Source of the DNA: Lucinisca nassula
Taxonomy: Eukaryota; Mollusca; Bivalvia; Lucinida; Lucinidae
Assembly (NCBI GenBank): GCA_963580285.1
Contig: OY757010.1
Coordinates: 217,572,734-217,636,733 of the forward strand
Reading direction: 5' to 3'
Length of the DNA stretch: 64,000 bases
The first letter of the stretch is position 1; each line of letters opens with the position of its first letter. Positions 20,932 through 31,240 of the stretch are shown in pieces. Under the pieces are notes generated by a model that worked only from the letters and a program-made list of their open reading frames with translations, was not told the origin of the DNA and did not search any database. The position numbers were made by a program, and so were the translations under genes.

Positions 20932-21640
20932 TGTTACGAGATGGAATAGGAAACCTCTCTGGTGCTTATGCACATCTAAATTATTTTAGTAGATATATGG
21001 TAGGGCGGTGCGAGTGAAATATTTTAGGTGAAATATGGTACGCAAACTGTGCTGCTCCATGAACAAGTCATGCACATATCATACGATGTATGCATGAGTG
21101 GTTTATAGAGATCTGTTTTTACAATACAGGGGGCCGCTATAAGGCTGAGTTCTATAAAATTTGCCTAAACATCGCCAACCGCCAAATTGTGCCATATATA
21201 AGTTTCATTCCCGTCAACTGTTGTGTAAGTGTTCGTTTTAACAGGAGTCATGGCATTGATTTATAGGGTCGTTTCATCAATTTTTCCTATGGGAAATATA
21301 CTATTTGAACGCAAATCCATTATCTACTCGATTTTTGCTATCTAGCTTCATTTGTGGCCAGTATCTCCACCTCGCCACGATTTAAGCAAGGTAATATGAG
21401 TAGGCATGATTTTCTGGTAGTATTCATAGATATATAAACCCTGAGAAAAACGAACACTTTAGCAGCAGGTCAAGTTGTAACATGTACCTACAACATTGTG
21501 TCGGGAAATAGAAAGTATATTGAAAGGTATGTTAAATCTAGGTTTAGTATTATTTTTGTATGAACATGCTTGTAGGTTTTGGAGGGGTTTACTTCTAGTA
21601 TACCCCAACTTTCTGAAACCTATTCTGAATTGACTGTTGA

Positions 21641-21780
21641 GGCCTGTAGTGATAAGGCTACTAGCTTTGCCAGCTGGACGTCGCAGGATTGATCCCAGGC
21701 TTCTCCAGTAGTAGAATGAGTCTTTCTAAGTGAGGTCCTGTCTCATTCTGACCCTAGATGTTGGCGAGACGTAAAGTTTG
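21641..21780. repeat. tRNA-like (SINE-related) segment inside the 5' LTR
   Basis: GAGGCCTGTAGTGATAAGGC and CAGGATTGATCCCAGGCTTC resemble the head of the SINE at 39361-39539 (ATCGATCCCGGGCTTCTCC). The same segment is at 29774-29912 in the 3' LTR, so it was part of the LTR before the last transposition. Confidence 0.55.
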
Positions 21781-22967
21781 GACACCCGCTCATTCTAGAT
21801 TCATTTAGGCTTTTAGACCCCTTTTGTAGAATGTAATTAGTAAACGCTGGGTCACTTGTTTGACCCATGACTTTTGTCTAGCTGTGGTTAGAAAACCGTG
21901 GTTCCGTCCCAATATGATATTAGGTGTAGAGGGGACGTAAACTTAAGACGGATTTAGCCATATCTTCATCATCAGGGCGAACTCTTACAAGAGCCTGTCG
22001 GGTTATCCGTGATGATGAACCGTAATGAATTTTATTTTACAAGCATGTTCATGTTGATTAGAAATAATTTTGTTCAAGAAGAATTACGAGTTCATTTTGT
22101 AATGATGCCGTTTTTGTCTGATAACTCAGTTTGTGCATGAAAGTACATATAAAGAACGTGATGATGATAAGTGGGAGTATTTGGTCGCCATTCGTCATAA
22201 CGGCCTGAGTGGTGGGGATGACGTCAGCTGCGTCATCGGCGTCGCGAGGACGGCTGTGACGGGGTGCCTACCAAATACAGAGAGAATTTACGGCAAACAG
22301 TGTTGGCCCTTATGAGACACTAACAAATGTTGTGGATTATAGATGAAAATCTTCTGTTTGTAGTTTCTATCTGTTATTAATGTAATGAATTTGTGAATAG
22401 CTATATTTGTGAGCCGTGTCGCGGAGAAGGATATGAAATAGAGATTGTTATGTTTCCTGTAATTGGCGGCTGACCAGGTAGCGCAAAGGCGTGGTCTGTT
22501 CAATTGCCTCTTACTTGTGATAATGTAGTGAGCACAAATTTGATGAGTATTAGGCTCAGTAGTAGTGAGCATTAATTGATTTCTGTAGTGCTCAGTAAGG
22601 AAACATGAACTTTGAGTATTATTGTGTCAAGCGCTGGGTGCTGATAATTTGATGCACAGTCAAGTTGAGTTCTGCTGTACGGTTATTTGTCGCATGCACT
22701 AATCAGCCTGTATGTCTGGTCGGCGCATGCGCAATAACGGTATATGCATGAACATATTTTTACTTCTCTGGGAGGGGGATCATGATATAGCATGTATGTT
22801 TTGTGACTCGTGTCTTAGTCCAGTTATCGTAATTTGCAGGCACAACAATGTGTGGTGACCTGCTGCTCCCTGCGATATAGCAGCAGGTACTGGTACGACG
22901 CTGGGGGTTAGGGTCCAGCACGGGCAGACATACCACCATAATCTGCGTATACCAATGTTCATTGTTA

Positions 22968-24157
22968 TCCCCACGCTTTTTGAAGAAAAAGTGGGGATAT
23001 TGTAATTGTCTTCGTCATCCGTACGTCCGTCCGTCCGTCTTACCGGACAACTCCTCTCACACTTTTACAGCTAGAAACTTAAAACTTTGGGAACTAATAC
23101 GTCTTTGGTCTGAGGAGTGCATGACACTTTCGGAATTTTGATCCTACCCCTAGGGGCCAGGCCAGGGGGTGGGGTGCCCCGGGGGTAAAAAATCAAAGTT
23201 TTCAGAACCTGGTCGTGTGACATATCAAATCGAATGGCATAATGAGTAGAATACATAACAATCAAAATTTGACCCCTAGGGTCAGGTTTGAGGTCACCAG
23301 AGGTCAAAAACTTGGATTTTCACCCCATAACCCCCTTTTTAACGATTACCGGATAACTCCTCCTACGCCTTTTCAGATAGAAACATGAAACTTTGGTAAC
23401 TGATAGGTCTTTGGTCTGAGGAGTGCATGACACTTTCGAAATTTTGATCCTAACCCTAGGGGCCAAGCCAGGGGGTGGGGTGCCCCGGGGGTAAAAAATC
23501 AAAGTTTTCAGAACCTGGTTGTGTGACATATCAAATCGAACGGCATAATGAGTAGAATACATAACAATCAAAATTTGACCCCTAGGGTCAGGTTTGAGGT
23601 CACCAGAGGTCAAAAACTCGGATTTTAACCCCCACAACCCCCTTTTTAACGATTACCGGATAACTCCTCCTACGCCGTTTCAGATAGAAACATGAAATTT
23701 TGGGAACTAATAGGTCTTTGGTCTGAGGAGTGCATGACACTTTCTGAATTTTGATCCTACCCCTAGGGGCCAGGCCAGGGGGTAAGGTGCCCCGGGGGTA
23801 AAAAAATCAAAGTTTTCAGAACCTGGTCGTGTGACATATCAAATTGAACGACATAATGAGTAGAATACATAACAATCAAAATTTGACCCCTAGGGTCAGG
23901 TTTGAGGTCACCAGAGGTCAAAAACTTTCACCCCCATAACCCCCTTTCTAATGATTACCGGATAACTCCTCCTACGCCGTTTCAGATAGAAACATGAAAC
24001 TTTGGGAACTGATAGGTCTTTGGTCTGAGAGTGCATGACACTTTCGGAATTTTGATCTTAAGATTGGGTGGGAGTTGCAATTGAGAACTTATATAGTGGC
24101 GTATCTTTAAAAAAGTGTGGGGATTTGCGATGGCGTGCCATCGACTGCGCGATTCTA
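22968..24157 (-). mobile_element. CTAGA-hairpin tandem element inserted in the 5' LTR
   Basis: The 3' LTR has the uninterrupted site (CATTGTTAACAAATG at about 31094-31108). In the 5' LTR the overlap GTTA is present on both sides (22964-22967 and 24158-24161). On the minus strand the insert starts TAGAATCGCGCAGTCGATGG with a hairpin (GATGGCACGCCATC) and ends in the hairpin ATCCCCAC/GTGGGGAT. Its centre is a tandem array. The layout resembles Helentron-associated nonautonomous elements (pearl-like), but the match of termini is only structural. Confidence 0.85.
23041..24060. repeat. Tandem array of about 305-bp units
   Basis: Unit starts (TACCGGA(T/C)AACTCCTC) occur at 23041, 23347, 23654 and 23956. 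Each full unit contains GGTCTGAGGAGTGCATGACA, GTGCCCCGGGGGTAAAAAAT and GGTTTGAGGTCACCAGAGGT. The fourth unit is partial. Confidence 0.92.
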
Positions 24158-24215
24158 GTTAACAAATGTGAGACCATGGAAGAGGTCAACTAGATAACCT
24201 GCAGGTGATTCGGAC

Positions 24216-24298
24216 GATCGCTAAACCTGTGATCGGCAAACCTGTGATCGCTAAACCTGTGATCGGCAAACCTGTGATCGCTAAACCTGTGATCGGCA
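24216..24298. repeat. 15-bp minisatellite in the 5' LTR
   Basis: GATCGCTAAACCTGT alternates with GATCGGCAAACCTGT for five full units and one partial. The 3' LTR carries the same number at 31157-31240. Confidence 0.92.
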
Positions 24299-24701
24299 AC
24301 TGTCGATAGACTAGTTTGCACTAGTCCGCGAGAGGAAAATTCACGCGAGAGGGGGATTCACCCTAAGTTATAAACTGGCCAGTCGCGTCTTGTGTTGTTT
24401 CTCTTTTTTTGTTTTTGTTGTTTTTGTTGTTTGCTTCTGTAGGTATTCACGTCACCCGTTCCGAGCACAGAACATTGTTTTGCCTTCGGAGCGGACGTCG
24501 TGAGTTGGCCACAGAAGCAACAAATTGTGATTTTTTGTGTTAGTAAGTGTTAAATGTAGATACTGTAAATAATTCATGTCATTCATTTAATATCTTTCTT
24601 GTACTTTACCCCACAGCTGTCCGTACACCTGTCAGAGATCACGCTCGGTTGTCTTGTCAGCATGGGGGTTTGCGGGACGCCGTAAACCCACATGTAACAT
24701 T

Positions 24702-24718
24702 TGGTGTCAGAAGTGGGA
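24702..24718 (+). promoter_or_regulatory. Primer binding site, tRNA-Leu type
   Basis: TGGTGTCAGAAGTGGGA lies two bases after the 5' LTR. Its complement, TCCCACTTCTGACACCA, equals the 3' end of animal tRNA-Leu(CAA) plus CCA as I recall it. This marks the start of minus-strand DNA synthesis. Confidence 0.85.
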
Positions 24719-25424
24719 TTTGATCTCTGGCTGGTGTTCCCGGCTGTGGAACAGCACATTGATACTCTGAATCATCAATTTAAAAAAAAAATGTATTGAC
24801 AGCCACATTTAAAAATTAACTTGAATCTTCCTTCCTGCGTTGATGAAGTGCGAAACCCATGTATTCAACTAAATGAATACTGACAAGTCGATAATTTCTG
24901 AGCAGGAAGGCAAGGCAAACCCCACTTTTTCTTGGTAACGAAAAATTTAAGTAGACCCCACTTAATTGTGTTACCTGACATTCTACTAAGTTAAACTGGA
25001 GTTGCTAATTGATCTTACCCACACATGGTTCTGACGTAGTGACGTTAACAATTTACTGACGTTGACATAACGGTAGCGTTAATATTTACGCAGTGGCTTG
25101 AGGTTAGGTATGACGTAATAGAAACATTAATGGTGACTTGTTATGATCGGAGTTTTGTAATGTGATGAAACTTCGGATTGTAGCATTTTACTGTAAACGT
25201 CGTCAGTTTATGACGTCATATTAGACTACCAGTACGCAACGTCATACTTTGCTGAAAGCATTTGACATTTCAAATCGCGTGTGCTTTAATAACTAACGTT
25301 TTAGTTAGATTAACGCGTATAACACATATCTTAACGTTTTAGTTAAGCCCATTCAATCATCACTGATCATAACTGATCAGTTTATAGTGGTTTTGATAGT
25401 AACGTGAGATTTACGTTATCAATA

Positions 25425-26225
25425 ATGGAGCGTTTAATGCAAATGGGAAAGGACTTAGGTTATGAGGGGAAGGAGTCACAAGGTTTTGTTAAAGAACAGC
25501 AAGATATTGAGCGGGCAGAAAGGCAAGAGCAAAGGGATTTAGAAAGGTTAAGGTCTGAAGAAAAGGAAAAGGAAAGGGCAGAAAAAGAAAAGGAAAGGGC
25601 AGAAAAAGAAAAGGAAAGGGAAGAAAAGGAAAGGGCACATGAACTAGCTATGTTGAAGGTTAATAAGGAACTTGAAATGGCACGCATTAAGACTGAAAGG
25701 GAGGCAAAAGAGATTAGTGAGGCCCATTTAGAACAAATAAAACATGGGTTTGAGCTACAGCACCAAGAATTAAGGAACCAATTAGAAATGCAGAGAACGA
25801 AGCTCGAGCTAGAATTTGAAAAGCAAAAAGCTGAGAAGGTGGCGCATGCCCGGGATCCTAAGTTACCTTATTTTGAAGAGGGTAAAGATAAAATGGATAG
25901 TTATTTATCTAGGTTTGAGAAATATGCTACGGCTAATAAATGGGATAAGAGTGTTTGGGCCGCGTATTTAAGTGCATTGCTCAAAGGGCTCGCACTTGAT
26001 GTATATGACCGGTTGTCAAATGAGGATGCGGCGGATTATGAAAAGTTAAAGGACGCTTTATTAAAGAATTTTGACATGACAGAGCGCGGATTTAGGAAGC
26101 AGTTTCGTTATAGTAGGCCCGAGAAATCAGAAACGTTCATACAGTTCAGTAGTAGACTGAGAAGTTATTTAGAAAAATGGCTTAATATGGCAAAGATAGA
26201 AAAAATCTTTTCCGGCTGTCTGTGA
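25425..26225 (+). CDS. gag: gag, N-terminal part, open frame broken near its end
   Basis: The first ATG in good context (ATAATGG) is at 25425; a 7-codon upstream extension begins with GTG and is not needed. Of the 266 residues, roughly 25-140 are a charged Glu/Lys/Arg coiled coil with EKEKERAEK repeats. Then follows a capsid-like helical region (KLPYFEEGKDKMDSYLSRFE, KWDKSVWAAYLSALLKGLAL, YEKLKDALLKNFDMTERGFR) as in Gypsy gag and SCAN-type domains. The frame ends at 26223-26225, but the homologous reading continues in the +1 frame at 26200-26205, a run of six A. A one-base insertion in that run, or a +1 frameshift, would explain it. I give no repaired sequence. Confidence 0.85.
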   Translation: MERLMQMGKDLGYEGKESQGFVKEQQDIERAERQEQRDLERLRSEEKEKERAEKEKERAEKEKEREEKERAHELAMLKVNKELEMARIKTEREAKEISEAHLEQIKHGFELQHQELRNQLEMQRTKLELEFEKQKAEKVAHARDPKLPYFEEGKDKMDSYLSRFEKYATANKWDKSVWAAYLSALLKGLALDVYDRLSNEDAADYEKLKDALLKNFDMTERGFRKQFRYSRPEKSETFIQFSSRLRSYLEKWLNMAKIEKIFSGCL

Positions 26226-26229
26226 TTCC

Positions 26230-28896
26230 ATGGCAAGGGATCAGTTCCTGGAGTCATGTAATAGAGAACTGTATGTACATCTGAAGCCAAAACAGTTTGG
26301 TAATTTAGATGAAATGGCTAGGGAGGCAGATTTGTTTGCAGAAGCGCGCGGGGGCGTAAATAGTTGCATTAATAAGGGGCAACGCGATAATAGAGGCGCA
26401 GCGCAGGGTAAACAGGACAAAGTTGACTCGAACAAACCGAGTGGTAGACCGGATATCAAGTGTAGCATATGCGGTAAGGGGCATTTAACAATTAAATGTT
26501 TTAAGAACCCCGACAGGAAACAATTGTATAGCGCAGAGGTAGGAGCAACTGGAGTTGGGGATAGCGGTGTTAAGGAAAATTTAAACACGCGCGTAGAGAC
26601 TCAAGGTTCTCAGGTTAAGAATGAGAATACGCAGAATGTAGGTCGTGGTTATACACGTGGTCGTGGTAATTTTAGAGGGTCTTTTCGCCGACGCGGTAAA
26701 AATAATAGCACACCACGTGGTGCAGCACACCAAGTTAGTTTTTGTCAAACGGAAGTAACTAGGAAAGGTGATGAGATTGGAAGTATTTTTGAAAATAAGG
26801 TTGGTGATCCTTTGATTTCGGATGGGGAGGAGTGTAGTAAGGAAACTAGGGAAGGTGTCTGTTACTTCTTAAAGGCAAGGTTACCGACGGCACAAGGATT
26901 GGTTAATAATAAAAAGGTGGTTGTATTAAGAGATACTGGGTGTACAGGCTGTGTCGTTCGGAGAAGTTTGGTTTCGGATAGTCAGTTAATAGGGAAGGAA
27001 TCAAATGTTACGTTGATTGATGAATCCACACAAAGGTATCCTTTGGCAATGATTGACATTGATTGTCCTTTTTTCACTGGGAAAACTGAAGCTTTGTGTA
27101 TGGATGATACGTTGTACGATTTGGTTATCGGTAACATTGATGGATCAAAACTTCCTGATATGTCTCATTTCTCAGCTGCGGCTGTAACTAGGTCTCAAAC
27201 TAGGCAGAATGAGAAGCCTTACAGAAAACTTAAGGTTCCCGATCAGATCATTAACTATGACAAGGAGGCTTTCAAGCAAGCTCAGGTTGATGATCCAACT
27301 TTGGAAAACATCAGGAAAAGGGTTGTATCTGGGAACAAGACTGTGAGTCGTGGTTTAAACCGAGGTGAAACTAGGTTTATTGAGAAAAAGGGTTTGGCAT
27401 ATAGGGAGTTCACCAAGGGTAACAAAGTCTCTTTCCAACTTGTGGTCCCTCAAAGTTTCCGAGGAAAGGTGTTGAAACTGGCTCATGAAACGCTTATGTC
27501 TGGACATATGGGTATTAGGAAGACATTGGATAGAGTTGTAACTGAGTTTTACTGGCCCGGTATTTGCGGTGATGTCGCTAGATTTTGTAAATCTTGTGAT
27601 ATTTGTCAGAGAACTATTCAGAAAGGTCGGGTCACTAAAGTACCTCTAGGAAAAATGCCATTGATTGATACGCCATTTAAGAGGGTGGCAGTGGACATAG
27701 TTGGTCCAATTGAGCCTCGATCTGATAGGAAATCTCGGTATATTTTAACCATGATAGATTATGCGACAAGGTATCCAGAGGCGATAGCTTTACCGAGTAT
27801 TGAGACGGAACGTGTCGCTGAAGCGCTTATTGAAATGTTTAGTAGGGTTGGCATTCCTGAAGAAATGTTGACTGATTGTGGATCACAGTTTACTGCTGAG
27901 GTAATGAAAGAAGTCAGCAGACTTCTTTCTCTTCAACAGTTAACGTGTAGTCCGAGACACCCAATTTGCAACGGCTTGATAGAGCGTTTCCACGCTACGT
28001 TAAAGCAGATGTTACGTCGCATGTGTGCTGAACGTCCAAAAGTTTGGGATAAATATCTTCCAGCTTTATTATTTGCGGTAAGGGAAGTCCCACAAGAGTC
28101 TTTAGGATACTCCCCTTTTGAGTTGTTATATGGACGTAACGTCAGAGGTCCAAAGGCAATATTAAGAGAATTATGGGCTGAAGAGGTACGCGATGAGCAA
28201 GTTCTTTCGACGTATCAATACGTTATTGAGCTTAGGGAACGGTTAGAGCAGACATGCAAATTAGCGCGTGATAATTTAAAGAAGGTTCAGATTAAGCAGA
28301 AAGCTTATTATGATAAAGGCGCGAGGTCGCGTAAATTTGACGTCGGCGATAAAGTGCTGTTGTTACTACCGACAGACAGTAATAAATTATTGCTTCAATG
28401 GAAAGGTCCTTATGAAGTGGTTGAGGTAGTGAACAGAATGGATTATAAGATTGACGTCAATGGAAATGTTAACACATATCACGCTATAATTCTGAAACAG
28501 TATGTTGAGCGTCAGACTGTGACGTCTCATTGTCTGATCTCTAAACCTATTATGTCGACAGACAGTCATGACAGAAATGACGTCAACGAGTCTTCATTTG
28601 AAGACAGCAGTTTTCAAACTGCAGAGCAACCAGAAAGTGACGGTGACGTTAGCGTCCCATACACACTAACGTCAGAGGAGAGTGAGGAGACAGAAGGGCT
28701 GAGAGAACAGCGCCTTGCAGGACTGACATGTCAGACAGACCAAATTATATGTACCACATTTATGTCAGAACCTGTGAGAACAATCAAATCAGTTAAGCCA
28801 GAAAGGCCACCGCCAGTAAGATTAAAACGATATACGTTTTCTAACAAACAACAGAATGTCAGGGGAGCAGGAGAATTCTGGGGCAAACCACCATAG
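26230..28896 (+). CDS. pol: gag C-terminus, protease and integrase (no RT or RNase H)
   Basis: 888 codons from the first ATG, though the frame is open from 26200 and probably continues gag. Order by residue: gag C-terminal helices; a zinc knuckle C-x2-C-x3-H-x4-C at 78-90, one residue shorter than the usual x4; an RG-rich stretch 139-163; aspartic protease with D-T-G at 235-237 and a VIGNIDG second motif near 299-305; linker with TRSQTR; integrase zinc finger (H419, H426, C456, C459); catalytic D489, D549 and E585 (35 residues between the last two); a GPY motif at 726-728; and an acidic C-terminal tail. No YxDD box or RNase H is found in the linker or after the integrase. The integrase looks fully intact. 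The product would be cut by its own protease. Confidence 0.93.
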   Translation: MARDQFLESCNRELYVHLKPKQFGNLDEMAREADLFAEARGGVNSCINKGQRDNRGAAQGKQDKVDSNKPSGRPDIKCSICGKGHLTIKCFKNPDRKQLYSAEVGATGVGDSGVKENLNTRVETQGSQVKNENTQNVGRGYTRGRGNFRGSFRRRGKNNSTPRGAAHQVSFCQTEVTRKGDEIGSIFENKVGDPLISDGEECSKETREGVCYFLKARLPTAQGLVNNKKVVVLRDTGCTGCVVRRSLVSDSQLIGKESNVTLIDESTQRYPLAMIDIDCPFFTGKTEALCMDDTLYDLVIGNIDGSKLPDMSHFSAAAVTRSQTRQNEKPYRKLKVPDQIINYDKEAFKQAQVDDPTLENIRKRVVSGNKTVSRGLNRGETRFIEKKGLAYREFTKGNKVSFQLVVPQSFRGKVLKLAHETLMSGHMGIRKTLDRVVTEFYWPGICGDVARFCKSCDICQRTIQKGRVTKVPLGKMPLIDTPFKRVAVDIVGPIEPRSDRKSRYILTMIDYATRYPEAIALPSIETERVAEALIEMFSRVGIPEEMLTDCGSQFTAEVMKEVSRLLSLQQLTCSPRHPICNGLIERFHATLKQMLRRMCAERPKVWDKYLPALLFAVREVPQESLGYSPFELLYGRNVRGPKAILRELWAEEVRDEQVLSTYQYVIELRERLEQTCKLARDNLKKVQIKQKAYYDKGARSRKFDVGDKVLLLLPTDSNKLLLQWKGPYEVVEVVNRMDYKIDVNGNVNTYHAIILKQYVERQTVTSHCLISKPIMSTDSHDRNDVNESSFEDSSFQTAEQPESDGDVSVPYTLTSEESEETEGLREQRLAGLTCQTDQIICTTFMSEPVRTIKSVKPERPPPVRLKRYTFSNKQQNVRGAGEFWGKPP

Positions 28897-29052
28897 CTTA
28901 ATAGCATTTTACTAGCGGAAATTTGGGGGCAGACTACCTAAGTAGGTAATTCTTCGCACGGTTGTTGTGTAAATAGCTGTCTTGTTTAGATAGGTTCATC
29001 CTATTCCATCTCTGTACACAAAGAAAAAACATTCCTGATTGTTTTTTCTCCA
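28897..29052. other. Retrotransposon 3' untranslated region
   Basis: Noncoding sequence between the stop codon and the polypurine tract. It has a GAAAAAACATTCCTGATTG/TTTTTTC hairpin at about 29024-29049. Confidence 0.7.
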
Positions 29053-29066
29053 AAAGGGGAAACCTT
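29053..29066 (+). promoter_or_regulatory. Polypurine tract
   Basis: AAAAGGGGAAACC followed by TTT directly upstream of the 3' LTR, the expected plus-strand primer site. Confidence 0.8.
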
Positions 29067-29773
29067 TGTTACGAGATGGAATAGGAAACCTCTCTGGTGC
29101 TTATGCACATCTAAATTATTTTAGTAGATATATGGTAGGGCGGTGCGAGTGAAATATTTTAGGTGAAATATGGTACGCAAACTGTGCTGCTCCATGAACA
29201 AGTCATGCACATATCATACGATGTATGCATGAGTGGTTTATAGAGATCTGTTTTTACAATACAGGGGGCCGCTATAAGGCTGAGTTCTATAAAATTTGCC
29301 TAAACATCGCCAACCGCCAAATTGTGCCATATATAATTTTCATTCCTGTCAAGTGTTGTGTGGGTGTTCGTTTTAACAGGAGTCATGGCATTGATTTATA
29401 GGGTCGTTTCATCAATTTTTCCTATGGGAAATATACTATTTGAACGCAAATCCATTATCTACTCGATTTTTGCTATCTAGCTTCATTTGTGGCCGGTATC
29501 TCCACCTCGCCACAATTTAAGCAAGGTAATATGAGTAGGCATGATTTTCTGGTAGTATTCATAGATATAAAAACCCTGAGAAAAACGAACACTTTAGCAG
29601 CAGGTCAAGTTGTAACATGTACCTAAAACATTGTGTCGGGAAATAGAAAGTATATTGAAAGGTATGTTAAATCTATGTTTAGTATTATTTTTGTATGAAC
29701 ATGCTTGTAGGTTTTGGAGGGGTTTACTTCTAGTATACCCCAACTTTCTGAAGCCTATTCTGAATTCACTGTT

Positions 29774-29912
29774 GAGGCCTGTAGTGATTAGGCTAATAGC
29801 TTTGCCAGCTGGACGTCGCAGGATTGATCCCAGGCTTCTCCAGTAGTAGAATGAGTCTTTCTAAGTGAGGTCCTGTCTCATTCTGACCCTAGATGTTGGC
29901 GAGACGTAAAGT
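29774..29912. repeat. tRNA-like (SINE-related) segment inside the 3' LTR
   Basis: Counterpart of 21641-21780 with a few substitutions. Confidence 0.55.
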
Positions 29913-31156
29913 TTGGACACCCGCTCATTCTAGATTCATTTAGGCTTTTAGACCCCTTTTGTAGAATGTAATTAATAAACGCCGGGTCACTTGTTTGACC
30001 CATGACTTTTGTCTAGCTGTGGTTAGAAAACCGTGGTTCCGTCCCAATATGATATTAGGTGTAGAGGGGACGTAAACTTAAGACGGATTTAGCCATATCT
30101 TCATCATCAGGGCGAACTCTTACAAGAGCCTGTCGGGTTATCCGTGATGATGAACCGTAATGAATTTTATTTTACAAGCATGTTCACGTTGATTAGAAAT
30201 AATTTTGTTCAAGAAGAATTACGAGTTCATTTTGTAATGATGCCGTTTTTGTCTGATAACTCAGTTTGTGCATGAATGTACATATAAAGAACGTGATGAT
30301 GATAAGTGGGAGTATTTGGTCGCCACTCGTCATAACGGCCTGAGTGGCGGGGATGACGTCAGCTGCGTCATCGGCGTCGCGAGGACGGTTGTGACGGGGT
30401 GCCTACCAAATACAGAGAGAATTTACGGCAAACAGTGTTGGCCCTTATGAGACACTAACAAATGTTGTGGATTATAGATGAAAATCTTCTGTTTGTAGTT
30501 TCTATCTGTTATTAATGTAATGAATTTGTGAATAGCTATATTTGTGAGCCGTGTCGCGGAGAAGGATATGAAATAGAGATTGTTATGTTTCCTGTAATTG
30601 GCGGCTGACCAGGTAGCGCAAAGGCGTGGTCTGTTCAATTGCCTCTTACTTGTGATAATGTAGTGAGCACAAATTTGATGAGTATTAGGCTCAGTAGTAG
30701 TGAGCATTAATTGATTTCTGTAGTGCTCAGTAAGGAAACATGAACTTTGAGTATTATTGTGTCAAGCGCTGGGTGCTGATAATTTGATGCACAGTCAAGT
30801 TGAGTTCTGCTGTACGGTTATTTGTCGCATGCACTAATCAGCCTGTATGTCTGGTCGGCGCATGCGCAATAACGGTATATGCATGAACATATTTTTACTT
30901 CTCCGGGAGGGGGATCATGATATAGCATGTATGTTTTGTGACTCGTGTCTTAGTCCAGTTATCGTAATTTGCAGGCACAACAATGTGTGGTGACCTGCTG
31001 CTCCCTGCGATATAGCAGCAGGTACTGGTATGACGCTGGGGGTTAAGGTCCAGCACGGGCGGACAGACCACCATAATCTGCGTATACCAATGTTCATTGT
31101 TAACAAATGTGAGACCATGGAAGAGGTCAACTAGATAACCTGCAGGTGATTCGGAC

Positions 31157-31240
31157 GATCGCTAAACCTGTGATCGGCAAACCCGTGATCGCTAAACCTG
31201 TGATCGGCAAACCTGTGATCGCTAAACCTGTGATGGGCAA
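31157..31240. repeat. 15-bp minisatellite in the 3' LTR
   Basis: Same alternating units as in the 5' LTR with small substitutions (ACCCGT in one unit, GATGGG in the last). Confidence 0.9.

Larger units (their letters stand above)
20932..24699 (+). repeat. 5' LTR (3768 bp, contains a 1.19-kb insertion)
   Basis: Starts TGTTAC, ends GTAACA. Without the insertion at 22968-24157 its length is about 2.57 kb, equal to the 3' LTR. A TATAAAC motif at 24369-24375 precedes a T-rich segment and may mark the promoter (inference). Short open frames within it are repeated in the 3' LTR but carry no domain. Confidence 0.93.

Noticed and set aside
22133..22572. Open frames of 60 and 94 codons inside the 5' LTR, repeated in the 3' LTR at 30268-30707
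   Set aside because: They are conserved only because the LTRs are young duplicates; no domain, no start context and no codon signal.
25460..25687. Ser/Leu-rich minus-strand frame
   Set aside because: Antisense of the Glu/Lys coiled coil in gag.
26196..26212. Retroviral -1 frameshift site AAAAAAT
   Set aside because: The heptamer is in the wrong register and the needed shift is +1.
28560..29052. Envelope gene in the LTR element
   Set aside because: Only the acidic tail of the integrase frame and noncoding sequence lie after the integrase; no signal peptide or membrane segment.
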